From Pseudobutyrivibrio ruminis AD2017 (GTDB taxonomy: Bacteria > Bacillota > Clostridia > Lachnospirales > Lachnospiraceae): 64,000 nt of DNA. Every line of letters starts with the position of its first letter. Position 1 is the first letter of the stretch. The DNA lies in NCBI RefSeq assembly GCF_000424305.1, contig NZ_AUJQ01000006.1, positions 62,001 through 126,000 of the forward strand. The letters run 5' to 3'. The notes beneath the pieces were generated by a model. It had not been told where the DNA came from. It was given only the letters and a program-made list of their open reading frames with translations, and did no database searches. Positions 32,248 to 39,541 of this stretch are shown here, one piece after another. The position numbers and the translations under genes are program-made.

Positions 32248-33450
32248 ATGACATATGAACAGGTAGTTAATACAATCGATAATAAACGCCGTTTTGGTAA
32301 AGCATGTGGAAGAGATGTTACCATAGAATTTCTGGAAAAGCTGGGACATCCTGAGCAGGATATTAACATCATCCATATTGCAGGTACCAATGGCAAGGGT
32401 TCAGTGGCAGCTTTTGTAAGTAGTATCTTGCAGGCTGCTTCTTTTGCGTCTAAAGAACCATTTAAAGTAGGGCTTTTTACATCACCACATCTTATTGATT
32501 ACACAGAACGAATAGTGGTAGATGGTAAACAAATCAGCAGGGATGACGTGGCTAGGCTTGGGTCATATCTACTAGATATTCAGCTTGAGTTAGAGCCAAC
32601 CATGTTTGATTACTGGCTGGCGATGGCTTTGTTATATTTCAAGGAACAGGGAGTTAAATACATCGTCTTGGAAACAGGCCTGGGTGGTGCTAAGGATTCC
32701 ACTAACGGGCTATCTCAGGCACCAAGAGTGTGTGCCATAACATCCATAGGCTTGGAACATACACAGTATTTGGGAAACACCCTGGCTGCCATTGCAGGAG
32801 AAAAGGCTGGCATAATTAAGCCTGGCGTTCCAGTGGTTATAGGGCAGATGCCTGCTGAAGCAAAGGACGTAATTATTGGAAGAAGCCAGGAAATGGGCTG
32901 TAAATACATAGAAGCAACAGAGGTTTCCTCAGACAGCAAGCTAGGGCTATTTGGAAAATATCAAAGAAAAAATGCCGCAGTTGCAGTTGAAGTCATCAGG
33001 TTTTTAGATGCCGGCATCAGTGATGATATTATAAAAGAGGGACTTGCCAAAGCAGTATGGCCAGGAAGAATGCAGCTCATATCAGATAATCCATTTATTA
33101 TGGTGGATGGAGCTCATAATCCTTCCGGCGTGCAGGCTCTTTCAGATAGTCTTGCAGCGGAATTTTCAAATGAGAAATTTTCATTTATAATGGCAGTAAT
33201 GGCAGACAAGGATTACCTTGAGATGGTTCACATCATCGCACCTCAGGTAAAGCGAATGTTTACTGTTACTGTGGATTCTTCCAGAGCCCTTCAGGCAAAG
33301 GAGCTTGCAGATAGCATCAATGATATAGGGTTAAATGCTACTGCCATGGAATCCTATGATAAGGCTTTAGAGGCCGCTAAAAAATATGACGAAAAAATAA
33401 TTGTATTTGGTTCATTGTATTTTATTGGAGAAATATTGGGTGAGTTATGA
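32248..33450 (+). CDS. folC: Bifunctional folylpolyglutamate/dihydrofolate synthase
   Basis: 400 residues, a normal length. The ATP-binding P-loop is AGTNGKGSVAAFVSSIL, followed by FTSPHLIDYTERI, the Mur ligase signature YIVLETGLGGAKDSTN and the second-domain motif MVDGAHNPSGV. It adds glutamate to reduced folates (and, in bacteria, often to dihydropteroate), retaining them in the cell. It begins 9 nt after degV and its stop overlaps the J-domain gene start by 4 nt. Other folate genes in the window, thyA and folA, are 20 kb away. Confidence 0.93.
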   Translation: MTYEQVVNTIDNKRRFGKACGRDVTIEFLEKLGHPEQDINIIHIAGTNGKGSVAAFVSSILQAASFASKEPFKVGLFTSPHLIDYTERIVVDGKQISRDDVARLGSYLLDIQLELEPTMFDYWLAMALLYFKEQGVKYIVLETGLGGAKDSTNGLSQAPRVCAITSIGLEHTQYLGNTLAAIAGEKAGIIKPGVPVVIGQMPAEAKDVIIGRSQEMGCKYIEATEVSSDSKLGLFGKYQRKNAAVAVEVIRFLDAGISDDIIKEGLAKAVWPGRMQLISDNPFIMVDGAHNPSGVQALSDSLAAEFSNEKFSFIMAVMADKDYLEMVHIIAPQVKRMFTVTVDSSRALQAKELADSINDIGLNATAMESYDKALEAAKKYDEKIIVFGSLYFIGEILGEL

Positions 33451-33917
33451 TCAAAACCAGAAGCGAAGCGCTTAGCATCTTGGGCTTAGGGCCAGATGCT
33501 TCATTAGCCAGGATTAAGGCTGTGTACAAAGACCTTGTTAAAAAATGTCATCCTGATGTGACAGGCAGTAAGGATTTTACCGCCTACAATCGCATCACAG
33601 AGGCATATCAGTTTTTGTGCAACGATACTGATGGTCACGTTTTAACCCACAGCCGAGTAGTGGGCAAAACAACCAAACGTCAATCAGCGTCTAATGCTGA
33701 CTATGCTGCCTTCCAGAAGAAGGCAAAGGAAGCTAAGGAGCGTCGCAAGCAGGAGTTTGAACAGAAGCAGAAGGATTTTGCCGCCATGTATGAAAAGCAG
33801 GAGGCAGATTATAAACGTGCCATGGAGGCTATAGATGCCATTAGAGTTGCAAGAGCAATTCAATCCATGATATGGGCAAATGGAATGGAAAAGGATAGTG
33901 ATGATAACAAAGAGTAA
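33447..33917 (+). CDS. J-domain (DnaJ-like) protein, short
   Basis: 156 residues. The N-terminal J domain (about 5-60) has the required HPD motif in KKCHPDVTG with helices II and III around it (ASLARIKAVYKDLVKK, FTAYNRITEAYQFLC). A highly charged Lys/Glu-rich helix (about 85-130) follows. No Gly/Phe region, zinc fingers or C-terminal client domain exist, so it is a class III J protein that likely recruits DnaK to a specific task. It overlaps folC by 4 nt and the MATE gene by 17 nt. Confidence 0.88.
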   Translation: MIKTRSEALSILGLGPDASLARIKAVYKDLVKKCHPDVTGSKDFTAYNRITEAYQFLCNDTDGHVLTHSRVVGKTTKRQSASNADYAAFQKKAKEAKERRKQEFEQKQKDFAAMYEKQEADYKRAMEAIDAIRVARAIQSMIWANGMEKDSDDNKE

Positions 33918-35223
33918 CATTAAGGATAATAAGGTCTTTTGGAGTGTTGTGACGGTGGCATTGCCTACCATGCTAGAACAGATTTTGTCTGTATTGATGC
34001 AGTATGTTGATACTGCCATGGTTGGTCGTTTGGGCGCAGATGCTACAGCTGCCGTATCTACTTCCACCACTATCACATGGCTTATTGGAAGTATGCCTTA
34101 TGCATTTGGTGTAGCTGCCATGACACTTATAGCTCAGGCCATAGGCTCGGGCGAGGACCATAAAATTAAGCAGGTAGCAAAGCAAAGTCTTATTTTCGCT
34201 CTTGGAGTAGGTGCTGTACTTGAAATCATCTGTCTTGCACTTTCACCATTTGTAGCAACATGGATGGGAGCAGAGGAGGCTATCAGACCAGCCGCTACCA
34301 GATATTTCTTCTGGATATCAGTTCCTATTATTTTAAAGAGTGTTCAGTATATCCTGGCATCTGCAATTCGTGCCACTAAGGACACCAAAACCCCAATGGT
34401 TATTAGCATTGTCATTAATGCTGTAAACATTGTGCTTGATTATATCTTTATTTATATGTTTGGACTTGGAGTAGATGGTGCAGCCTATGCTACATGTATT
34501 TCCGCAGCCTTAGGTGGTATTCTTACTCTTGTGGTATTCTTCAAAAATCCTTACCTTGGATTCAGGGATAGCATATTTATTACGGATAAGGAAATTACCA
34601 AAAAGATTTGGAAGCTATCACTTCCAGTGTTGCTTATTAATGTTGCATCTACATCAGGCTATGTAGTTTTTGCAGGCCTTGTATCTCACATGGGTACCAT
34701 CATTTTTGCGGCTCACAGTATAGCGGTAGGTGCCGAGGAGCTGTTCTATATCGGTGGCTACGGATTTAAATCTGCGGCTAATACTATGGTTGGTATTGCT
34801 TATGGTGAGCAGAATCATGATAAATATCATGCCGTTTGTGCCAGCAGTATTATTTGTACTTTGGCGGTTATGACTCTCAGTGGAACCCTATTATTCATCT
34901 TTGCAGAGCCTTTGATGGGATTTTTCACATCTGACCCAGGCGTTATAGCTTTGGGCGCTACTGTACTTAAAATGGTTGCATTTTCCGAGCCATTTTTTGG
35001 AATGTACATCATATCCGAAGGTATTTACTATGGTCTAGGCAAAACCAAATATCCATTTGTTATAGAGTTTGCCGGTATGTGGTTGGTTAGAATTCTTGCT
35101 ACTTATGTTGGTATTCATTTTTTCAATCAGGGATTGGTTTATGTTTGGACCTGCATGATTGCAGACAACGTGCTTAAAGCAATCTTTTTAACAGCACCTC
35201 TTGGTAGGTTGTGGCGAAAATAG
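33901..35223 (+). CDS. MATE family multidrug exporter
   Basis: 440 residues from ATG 33901, which has AAAAGGA 5 nt upstream; the frame runs back to 33880. Twelve predicted membrane helices with the MATE opening ALPTMLEQILSVLMQYVDTAMVG and the mid-protein repeat LPVLLINVASTSGYVVFAG. It exports cationic drugs or metabolites using Na+ or H+ gradients. Overlap with the preceding gene shows translational coupling to the folC operon. The other MATE gene at 35808 is only distantly alike. Confidence 0.92.
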   Translation: MITKSNIKDNKVFWSVVTVALPTMLEQILSVLMQYVDTAMVGRLGADATAAVSTSTTITWLIGSMPYAFGVAAMTLIAQAIGSGEDHKIKQVAKQSLIFALGVGAVLEIICLALSPFVATWMGAEEAIRPAATRYFFWISVPIILKSVQYILASAIRATKDTKTPMVISIVINAVNIVLDYIFIYMFGLGVDGAAYATCISAALGGILTLVVFFKNPYLGFRDSIFITDKEITKKIWKLSLPVLLINVASTSGYVVFAGLVSHMGTIIFAAHSIAVGAEELFYIGGYGFKSAANTMVGIAYGEQNHDKYHAVCASSIICTLAVMTLSGTLLFIFAEPLMGFFTSDPGVIALGATVLKMVAFSEPFFGMYIISEGIYYGLGKTKYPFVIEFAGMWLVRILATYVGIHFFNQGLVYVWTCMIADNVLKAIFLTAPLGRLWRK

Positions 35224-35254
35224 TTATAAATAATCTAAATTGTTAAATTGAGTG

Positions 35255-35289
35255 TTGACATATAACTAATAGCATGATAAAGTGCTATT
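35255..35289 (+). promoter_or_regulatory. Promoter with inverted repeat over -10 box
   Basis: TTGACA (35255-35260), 17-bp spacer and TAAAGT (35278-35283). AATAGCA (35268-35274) and TGCTATT (35283-35289) form an inverted repeat centred on the -10 box, a likely repressor site for the 120-residue gene. Confidence 0.6.
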
Positions 35290-35325
35290 GGTTTTGTGGT
35301 AATTAGTTTTAATATGAGGTGAAGA

Positions 35326-35688
35326 ATGGAACTTACAACACTTAATAAAGAGTACAGATTATTAAGAGAAGAATGTGATGAGAAATTTGTGAAAATGAGC
35401 CAGATCGAACCAAATATTAATGTTGTTGAAGAATATTGGATTACATCTGACCATACACTTGGAAATTCACGTTGCTATTTTGATTCTTATCAAATGGGAA
35501 TCGAATACGCACTTGATAGAGTTGATTATAGAATGACATTAAATGCTGAAGGCCAAAAGCCTTTTATTATTCTTGTTAATGGCAAAGCTATTAATACAAA
35601 GGGTCAGCTTCAGGCATTCCTTAATGGCGAGTTTGAAATCAAGGCAGAAAATGTTGTTGAAAGCAACGTTAAGAGATTATATTCTTAA
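35326..35688 (+). CDS. Conserved-looking cytoplasmic protein of unknown function (120 aa)
   Basis: Not recognised. ATG 35326 follows GAGGTG with a 6-nt gap. The product is soluble and mixed alpha/beta (LNKEYRLLREECDEKFVKMS ... KPFIILVNGKAINTKGQLQ), without cysteines for metal binding, signal peptide or membrane segment. It has its own strong promoter with a possible operator and a strong terminator, so it is an independent, regulated gene. No functional inference can be drawn from the neighbours, two MATE exporters. Confidence 0.75.
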   Translation: MELTTLNKEYRLLREECDEKFVKMSQIEPNINVVEEYWITSDHTLGNSRCYFDSYQMGIEYALDRVDYRMTLNAEGQKPFIILVNGKAINTKGQLQAFLNGEFEIKAENVVESNVKRLYS

Positions 35689-35710
35689 TAATTCTGATAT
35701 ACGATTTAAG

Positions 35711-35754
35711 GTCCTAGCGATTAGATAATTCTAGTCGTTAGGGCTTTTTTATTT
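35711..35754 (+). terminator. Terminator of 120-residue gene
   Basis: CCTAGCGATTAG (35713-35724) pairs with CTAGTCGTTAGG (35731-35742) through two wobbles; TTTTTTATTT follows. Confidence 0.88.
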
Positions 35755-35807
35755 GCTTTCGTAATGATATGATTTAGAGGTTAAATAATATAAAATGAGG
35801 ATTAAAT

Positions 35808-37157
35808 ATGAGCGGACTATTTGGAGATAAGGCCTTTTTAAAACGATTAGTTAATCTAACATTACCGCTGGCTTTTCAGGCACTGATGCTTGCACTTGTG
35901 GCAGCCAGTGACGCTGTTATGCTAGGCAGGGTAGAACAGAATTCTATGGCAGCAGTATCTTTAGCCACACAGATTCAGTTTATCCAAAACATGATGCTTT
36001 GTGCCGTAACAGGTTCTATAGCAATATTAGGTGCCCAGTATTGGGGCAAGGGAGATAAGCAGGCCATTCATAAGATATTTGGTATGAGCCTTAGAATCGC
36101 CTCTGTTATATCTTTATTTGTGTGCGTTCTTTGCGTAGGCTTTTCTAATCAGCTGATGTTGATTTTCGCCAGCGATTCAGAACTTATCAGAATCGGTGCT
36201 GGCTATTTAAGAATAGCAGGCTGGTCATATCTGCTTACAGGCTTTTCCCAGTGCTTCTTAGGTATGATGCGTGTTACTGACCATGCAGATAGATGCGCTT
36301 TCATTAGTTCTGGCGCCGTAATTATAAATATTATTTTAAATGCTGTATTCATATTTGGATTTTTGGGCCTTCCCGCAATGGGGGCAAATGGTGCAGCTCT
36401 TGCAACATTGCTTGCTAGAATTATCGAGCTGGTTTGGGCGGTTATATCTTCTTATCAGAAGGATTTCATCCATCCATCCTTAGGCGATTTGTTGGCAAGA
36501 GATAGACTACTTGCCAAGGACTATATTAAATGTGGTATGCCACTTGCTGGAGCTGCTATGTTCTGGGGCGTGGGCTTTACTTCATATACAGCCATCATGG
36601 GCCATCTGGGTACAGATGCAGCTGCGGCCAATTCTGTGGCGGCAGTGGTGCGAGATTTGATGTGCTGCCTATGCGATGGTATCAGCGCCGCAGGAGGCAT
36701 TATTGTTGGAAATGAACTAGGCTCAGGTGACTTGGCAAAGGGCAAGCTATATGGCGGCAGAATAGCCAAATTATCCGTGTATGTGGGATTGTTTTCTACA
36801 GCTGTGATTTTACTGGTTACTCCACTTGTTACCAGCTTTATGATACTTACACCGCTTGCTAAGAGATATCTGATTGGTATGATGGTAATAATGTCCTTTT
36901 ACATGATTGGTCGTGCTATTAATACCGTAATTATCAATGGCGTATTTGCATCTGGCGGAGACACACTTTTTGATGTGTATAGCCTTGCTGTTAGTATGTG
37001 GTGTATCGCGGTGCCACTTGCACTTTTGGGAGCATTTGTATTTAAATGGCCGGTGCTTGCAGTATATGCCTGCACCTGCGTCGACGAGGTGGGCAAGCTG
37101 CCTTGGGTATTTTTCCACTACAAGAGATATAAGTGGGTAAAGGATTTGACTAGATAA
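35808..37157 (+). CDS. MATE family efflux transporter, second copy
   Basis: 449 residues, twelve membrane helices. The N-terminal MATE signature is LTLPLAFQALMLALVAASDAVMLGR and the second half repeats it as CGMPLAGAAMFWGVGFTSYTA. A GAGG ribosome site precedes ATG 35808. The protein differs widely from the exporter at 33901 and resembles the branch found alone in many Clostridia. Substrate unknown. It has a 44-nt gap to the DUF3237-like gene and no terminator between, so the two may be cotranscribed. Confidence 0.92.
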   Translation: MSGLFGDKAFLKRLVNLTLPLAFQALMLALVAASDAVMLGRVEQNSMAAVSLATQIQFIQNMMLCAVTGSIAILGAQYWGKGDKQAIHKIFGMSLRIASVISLFVCVLCVGFSNQLMLIFASDSELIRIGAGYLRIAGWSYLLTGFSQCFLGMMRVTDHADRCAFISSGAVIINIILNAVFIFGFLGLPAMGANGAALATLLARIIELVWAVISSYQKDFIHPSLGDLLARDRLLAKDYIKCGMPLAGAAMFWGVGFTSYTAIMGHLGTDAAAANSVAAVVRDLMCCLCDGISAAGGIIVGNELGSGDLAKGKLYGGRIAKLSVYVGLFSTAVILLVTPLVTSFMILTPLAKRYLIGMMVIMSFYMIGRAINTVIINGVFASGGDTLFDVYSLAVSMWCIAVPLALLGAFVFKWPVLAVYACTCVDEVGKLPWVFFHYKRYKWVKDLTR

Positions 37158-37201
37158 AGAAATTGGCTAAATGTAGATTTTAATTGATAGGAGAGGGAAT
37201 A

Positions 37202-37597
37202 ATGGCAACAGAGGTTTTGACAGTACAGGTTCGTATTAAGGAAGCATTAGAGGTAAAGGGTGGCATTAACGGTGTTACCATGATTTTGTTTGACGGTGAA
37301 TGTGAGTGCGATAATTTCAAAGGAAAAATCCTTCCTGGCGGGGTAGATACTCAGCGTCTAGGCGAGGATGGCCGTGTAAAGCTTTCTGCTAGATACATCA
37401 TGGAAGGTGTGGATTACACAGGCAAGAGCTGCCGTATTTTTATTGAAAATAATGGTGAAATTCAATCAGATGGCCGCATTGTCACTAGTCCATGCATACT
37501 TACAGATAGCGATGCTCTTAAGCATTTGGAGACAGCTGCCTTGACTGGAACCGTTGAAGGCGCCCCTGATGGGGTAGTGATTCATATATTCGCATAG
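37202..37597 (+). CDS. DUF3237-like protein (131 aa)
   Basis: Start ATG 37202 follows GGAGAGGG by 4 nt; the upstream TTG 37184 is not used. The beta-rich sequence (GECECDNFKGKILPGGVDTQ, GRVKLSARYIMEGVDYTG, CRIFIENNGEI) fits DUF3237, a small beta-barrel family of unknown activity. There is no signal peptide. It lies just before the long non-coding region with the palindrome array and has no clear terminator of its own. Confidence 0.75.
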   Translation: MATEVLTVQVRIKEALEVKGGINGVTMILFDGECECDNFKGKILPGGVDTQRLGEDGRVKLSARYIMEGVDYTGKSCRIFIENNGEIQSDGRIVTSPCILTDSDALKHLETAALTGTVEGAPDGVVIHIFA

Positions 37598-37610
37598 GGA
37601 TGTATTTTTG

Positions 37611-38024
37611 TTAAGTGAATGTTTGAAAATGGCTATTTCACTTAAATTTGTCGGGGAGCAGGTTAAGTGAAAATAGAAAAATGAATTTTTCACTTAAAAA
37701 ATTGAAAGTGGGTTAAGTGAATATAAGAAAAATAGAAATTCACTTAAAATAAGATAAAATATTTTAGGTAAAGTTAAGTTTATTATAAGAATATGCTTTT
37801 TCACTTAATATAATAAGAGAGCTACTAAAGTTTATTTCTGGTTCTGGAGAAATACACTTAAGTAGCTCAAAAGTTTCAATTAAAATGTTAAGTTTATTTT
37901 TTAAATCCATACACACACTTAATAGGAATATGGATTTTTAAGTGAAAAAATATATTTTTTAAATACACTTAACTTTTTTCAAATTATAGATAAGTGAATT
38001 TTGAAAAATATGATTTTCACTTAA
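37611..38024. repeat. Array of eight 35-36-bp palindromic units (TTAAGTGAA ... TTCACTTAA)
   Basis: Units begin at 37611, 37663, 37713, 37774, 37826, 37888, 37938 and 37990. Seven are exactly 35 bp and one (37826) is 36. Each starts with TTAAGTGAA or a variant (TTAAGTTTA) and ends with TTCACTTAA or a variant (ACACTTAA). The middle 17 bp varies but is AT-rich, often with GAAAAAT. The gaps between units are 17, 15, 26, 17, 26, 15 and 17 bp. This is not CRISPR, since unit centres differ and gaps are short. It resembles a protein-binding array such as a centromere-like or multi-operator site, or a set of RNA hairpins. Confidence 0.9.
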
Positions 38025-38186
38025 ATCAGTCTTGTTGGAAGCTTCCGCAACATCAGTGTTTGATGATTCCTAAGTATTTGTCAAAGGCCCTTTTTGTACC
38101 CCTGATTTCTATCGACATTTATCAATCTATTTTTTTAAGTGTGAATAATGTACTCATAAAAGTACTTAGAAACTAAGTATGTTCGA

Positions 38187-38215
38187 TTGTAAAAACAGAA
38201 CGTTCGTGCTAGATT
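38187..38215 (+). promoter_or_regulatory. Promoter of type I toxin mRNA
   Basis: TTGTAA (38187-38192), 17-bp spacer, TAGATT (38210-38215). It gives a structured leader of about 106 nt before the toxin start, including GTGAT-CCAC/GTGG-ATATCAC near 38284-38306. Confidence 0.65.
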
Positions 38216-38327
38216 ATTTATGCGGTGTAACCGTACTGAAAGTACCCATGACGAGGTGGAAATCTCCCGAACCATTCTATAAGGTGATCCACAGAGTGGA
38301 TATCACTATGGAAGGGAGGTGACGCAC

Positions 38328-38450
38328 ATGACGGACTATGAAATCTTGATGATTATGCTAACGATGTTAGCATTGCTTTTTACAGCTTGTGGTTTCTTAC
38401 TGGCGTTGCTTAGCTTTCTCGATAAGAGGAACAACAAGCGAAAAAAATAA
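38328..38450 (+). CDS. Putative holin-like type I toxin (40 aa)
   Basis: ATG 38328 follows GGGAGGTG with an 8-nt gap. The peptide starts MTDYEILMIMLTMLALLFTA, has one membrane helix and ends in a basic tail (FLDKRNNKRKK). This order, a short polar N-terminus with a YE pair, one TM helix and Lys/Arg/Asn tail, matches the holin-like toxin family related to TxpA/BsrG. Such toxins damage the membrane unless an antisense RNA blocks their mRNA. The long structured leader and an antisense promoter with terminator on the other strand complete a type I locus. Confidence 0.85.
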   Translation: MTDYEILMIMLTMLALLFTACGFLLALLSFLDKRNNKRKK

Positions 38451-38546
38451 TGCCTCTCTCGTCGGCAAACGAAAGAGGCGGCTCTCACTGAGAGCTAATT
38501 AACTCTAATTCGGGAGCATCCACTTTGGAGTGGGTGCTTTCTTTAT
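38440..38546 (-). ncRNA. Predicted antisense antitoxin RNA
   Basis: A minus-strand promoter (TTGAAT-17 bp-TATATT at 38574-38579 and 38551-38556) would start an RNA near 38545. On that strand a hairpin (GCCTCTTTCGT with its partner, 38452-38479) is followed by ATTATTTTTTTC at 38440-38451, an intrinsic terminator. The resulting RNA of about 105 nt is complementary to the 3' end of the toxin mRNA, as RatA is to txpA. The ends are predicted, not measured. Confidence 0.7.
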
Positions 38547-38548
38547 TT
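38516..38548 (+). terminator. Terminator of toxin mRNA
   Basis: GCATCCACT (38516-38524) and AGTGGGTGC (38529-38537) with loop TTGG, then TTTCTTTATTT. Confidence 0.85.
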
Positions 38549-38550
38549 AT

Positions 38551-38579
38551 AATATAGCATCTTTGGAATATAGATTCAA
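38551..38579 (-). promoter_or_regulatory. Antisense antitoxin promoter
   Basis: Read on the minus strand: TTGAAT (38579-38574), 17-bp spacer, TATATT (38556-38551). It faces the toxin gene. Confidence 0.65.
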
Positions 38580-38636
38580 CGACAATTTAGTTTTAAGTTT
38601 TTCATGCTAAGCAATTATTTCAAACAGCAAGCCTTC

Positions 38637-38715
38637 GCGCGAGACGGGATTAAGGAAGCATCACGATTTCTCATCGCAAGCTCGACAAATCGTGATAGGT
38701 CGTCCCGTCTCGATT
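38637..38715. repeat. Nested palindrome built on the tRNA-Gly 3' end
   Basis: Outer arms CGAGACGGGA (38640-38649) and TCCCGTCTCG (38703-38712), inner arms ATCACGATTT (38660-38669) and AAATCGTGAT (38687-38696). The left arm extends to GCGCGAGACGGGA (38637-38649), which is the exact reverse complement of the last 13 paired bases of the nearby tRNA-Gly. The right 22 bases (38694-38715) recur inverted at 44647-44668. Confidence 0.8.
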
Positions 38716-38723
38716 TAAATGCC

Positions 38724-38777
38724 CGATAACTAAAATAAGCAGCACCGCAAAAGCGATACTGCTTATTTTAATTATCG
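38724..38777 (-). terminator. Terminator of reverse tRNA-Gly
   Basis: A long stem from CGATAACTAAAATAAGCAG and CTGCTTATTTTAATTATCG (one mismatch) directly after the 3' end of the reverse-strand tRNA; inner GCG/CGC pairing. Confidence 0.75.
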
Positions 38778-38850
38778 AGCGCGAGACGGGACTCGAACCC
38801 GCGACCCCCACCTTGGCAAGGTGGTGCTCCACCAACTGAGCCACTCGCGC
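38778..38850 (-). tRNA. tRNA-Gly (GCC), reverse copy
   Basis: 73 nt cloverleaf: acceptor GCGCGAG/CTCGCGC, D stem GCTC/GAGC, anticodon stem CCACC/GGTGG with loop TTGCCAA (anticodon GCC), T stem GCGGG/CCCGT with loop TTCGAGT, discriminator U. CCA is not encoded. It is identical in sequence to the forward copy at 44506. Confidence 0.97.
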
Positions 38851-38886
38851 ATATCTGTTGCTGTGTTTGCCTCAACAACAATATGT

Positions 38887-38915
38887 ATTCTATAGTACAA
38901 ACACCCATAAGTCAA
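38887..38915 (-). promoter_or_regulatory. Promoter of reverse tRNA-Gly
   Basis: On the minus strand TTGACT (38915-38910), 17-bp spacer, TAGAAT (38892-38887), the same hexamers and spacing as the forward copy. Confidence 0.85.
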
Positions 38916-38958
38916 GGGATTTTCTAAAGTTGCAAAGCTTTAAAAAATCCCTTTGTTT
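38914..38958. terminator. Hairpin between lipoprotein gene and tRNA promoter
   Basis: AAGGGATTTTCTAAAG (38914-38929) pairs with CTTTAAAAAATCCCTT (38938-38953) with one mismatch, and TGTTTTTC follows on the plus strand. It insulates the end of the reverse lipoprotein gene and overlaps the tRNA -35 box by two bases. Confidence 0.7.
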
Positions 38959-38977
38959 TTCAGACAATTCAGTCCTC

Positions 38978-39523
38978 TTATTTGTTCATTGCACTGTCGT
39001 ATTCGATAGAAATAAGACTTTCGCCATCGAAGATAAATACGAGAGTCATATCACCGTTTTCATACTTCATAGAGCTTGAATCTTCTTCAGTGGCCTGGCC
39101 ATAAGCACCAACGATATCTTCGCGTGAGCTTGATAAATCAATGCCTTCTTTTGTAGCAACATTGTCAGTGCGAAGCATTACATAAAGAACCTTATCTACA
39201 TCACCATCTGGATATGTCTGGATTTCAAAATCGCTGTAAGTGTAAAGCTTTCCGATACCATCAGCGGCGCAGCTAGGAGATTCAAAGTAGCTGTTAGGCT
39301 CACCAAGCTTGTCGATAATTGGAGCAACATCTGCATCTACAGGAATGTCCATGCCATCATAGTTGAATACGTAGCCAGCATTAGCTGTTGCAACCTGCTC
39401 AGAGCCTGTAGCCTCTGTGCTTGTGTTTGATTCGATAACCTTTGTATCGCTAGAATTTCCGCAGGCAACCATAGAAAGAGATATTGCCATAATCAATCCC
39501 AAAGAAAGTAATTTGTTTTTCAT
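38978..39523 (-). CDS. Lipoprotein of unknown function (181 aa)
   Basis: A type II signal peptide (KNKLLSLGLIMAISLSMVACG) with lipobox SMVAC places the protein on the outer face of the membrane. A Ser/Thr linker (about 22-50) leads to a soluble alpha/beta domain (IDKLGEPNSYFESPSCAADG ... YPDGDVDKVLYVMLRTD ... GAYGQATEEDSSSMKYENG) of the kind that repeats a 'G-x-P/A' turn, like small BLIP-type or SmpA/OmlA-like modules. AGGAGG lies upstream. It ends 18 nt after the transglutaminase-like gene upstream on the same strand, so the two likely form one transcript. Confidence 0.85.
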   Translation of the reverse strand: MKNKLLSLGLIMAISLSMVACGNSSDTKVIESNTSTEATGSEQVATANAGYVFNYDGMDIPVDADVAPIIDKLGEPNSYFESPSCAADGIGKLYTYSDFEIQTYPDGDVDKVLYVMLRTDNVATKEGIDLSSSREDIVGAYGQATEEDSSSMKYENGDMTLVFIFDGESLISIEYDSAMNK

Positions 39524-39541
39524 TTTAGTCCTCCTAAGTGT

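Noticed and set aside
37611-38024. CRISPR array
   Set aside because: Regular 35-bp units might suggest it, but the unit centres differ, gaps are only 15-26 bp, the arms are inverted repeats, and no cas gene is present.
38181-38206. LexA/SOS box upstream of the toxin (GAACGTTC)
   Set aside because: The Firmicute SOS box needs a 4-bp gap between GAAC and GTTC; here they touch.
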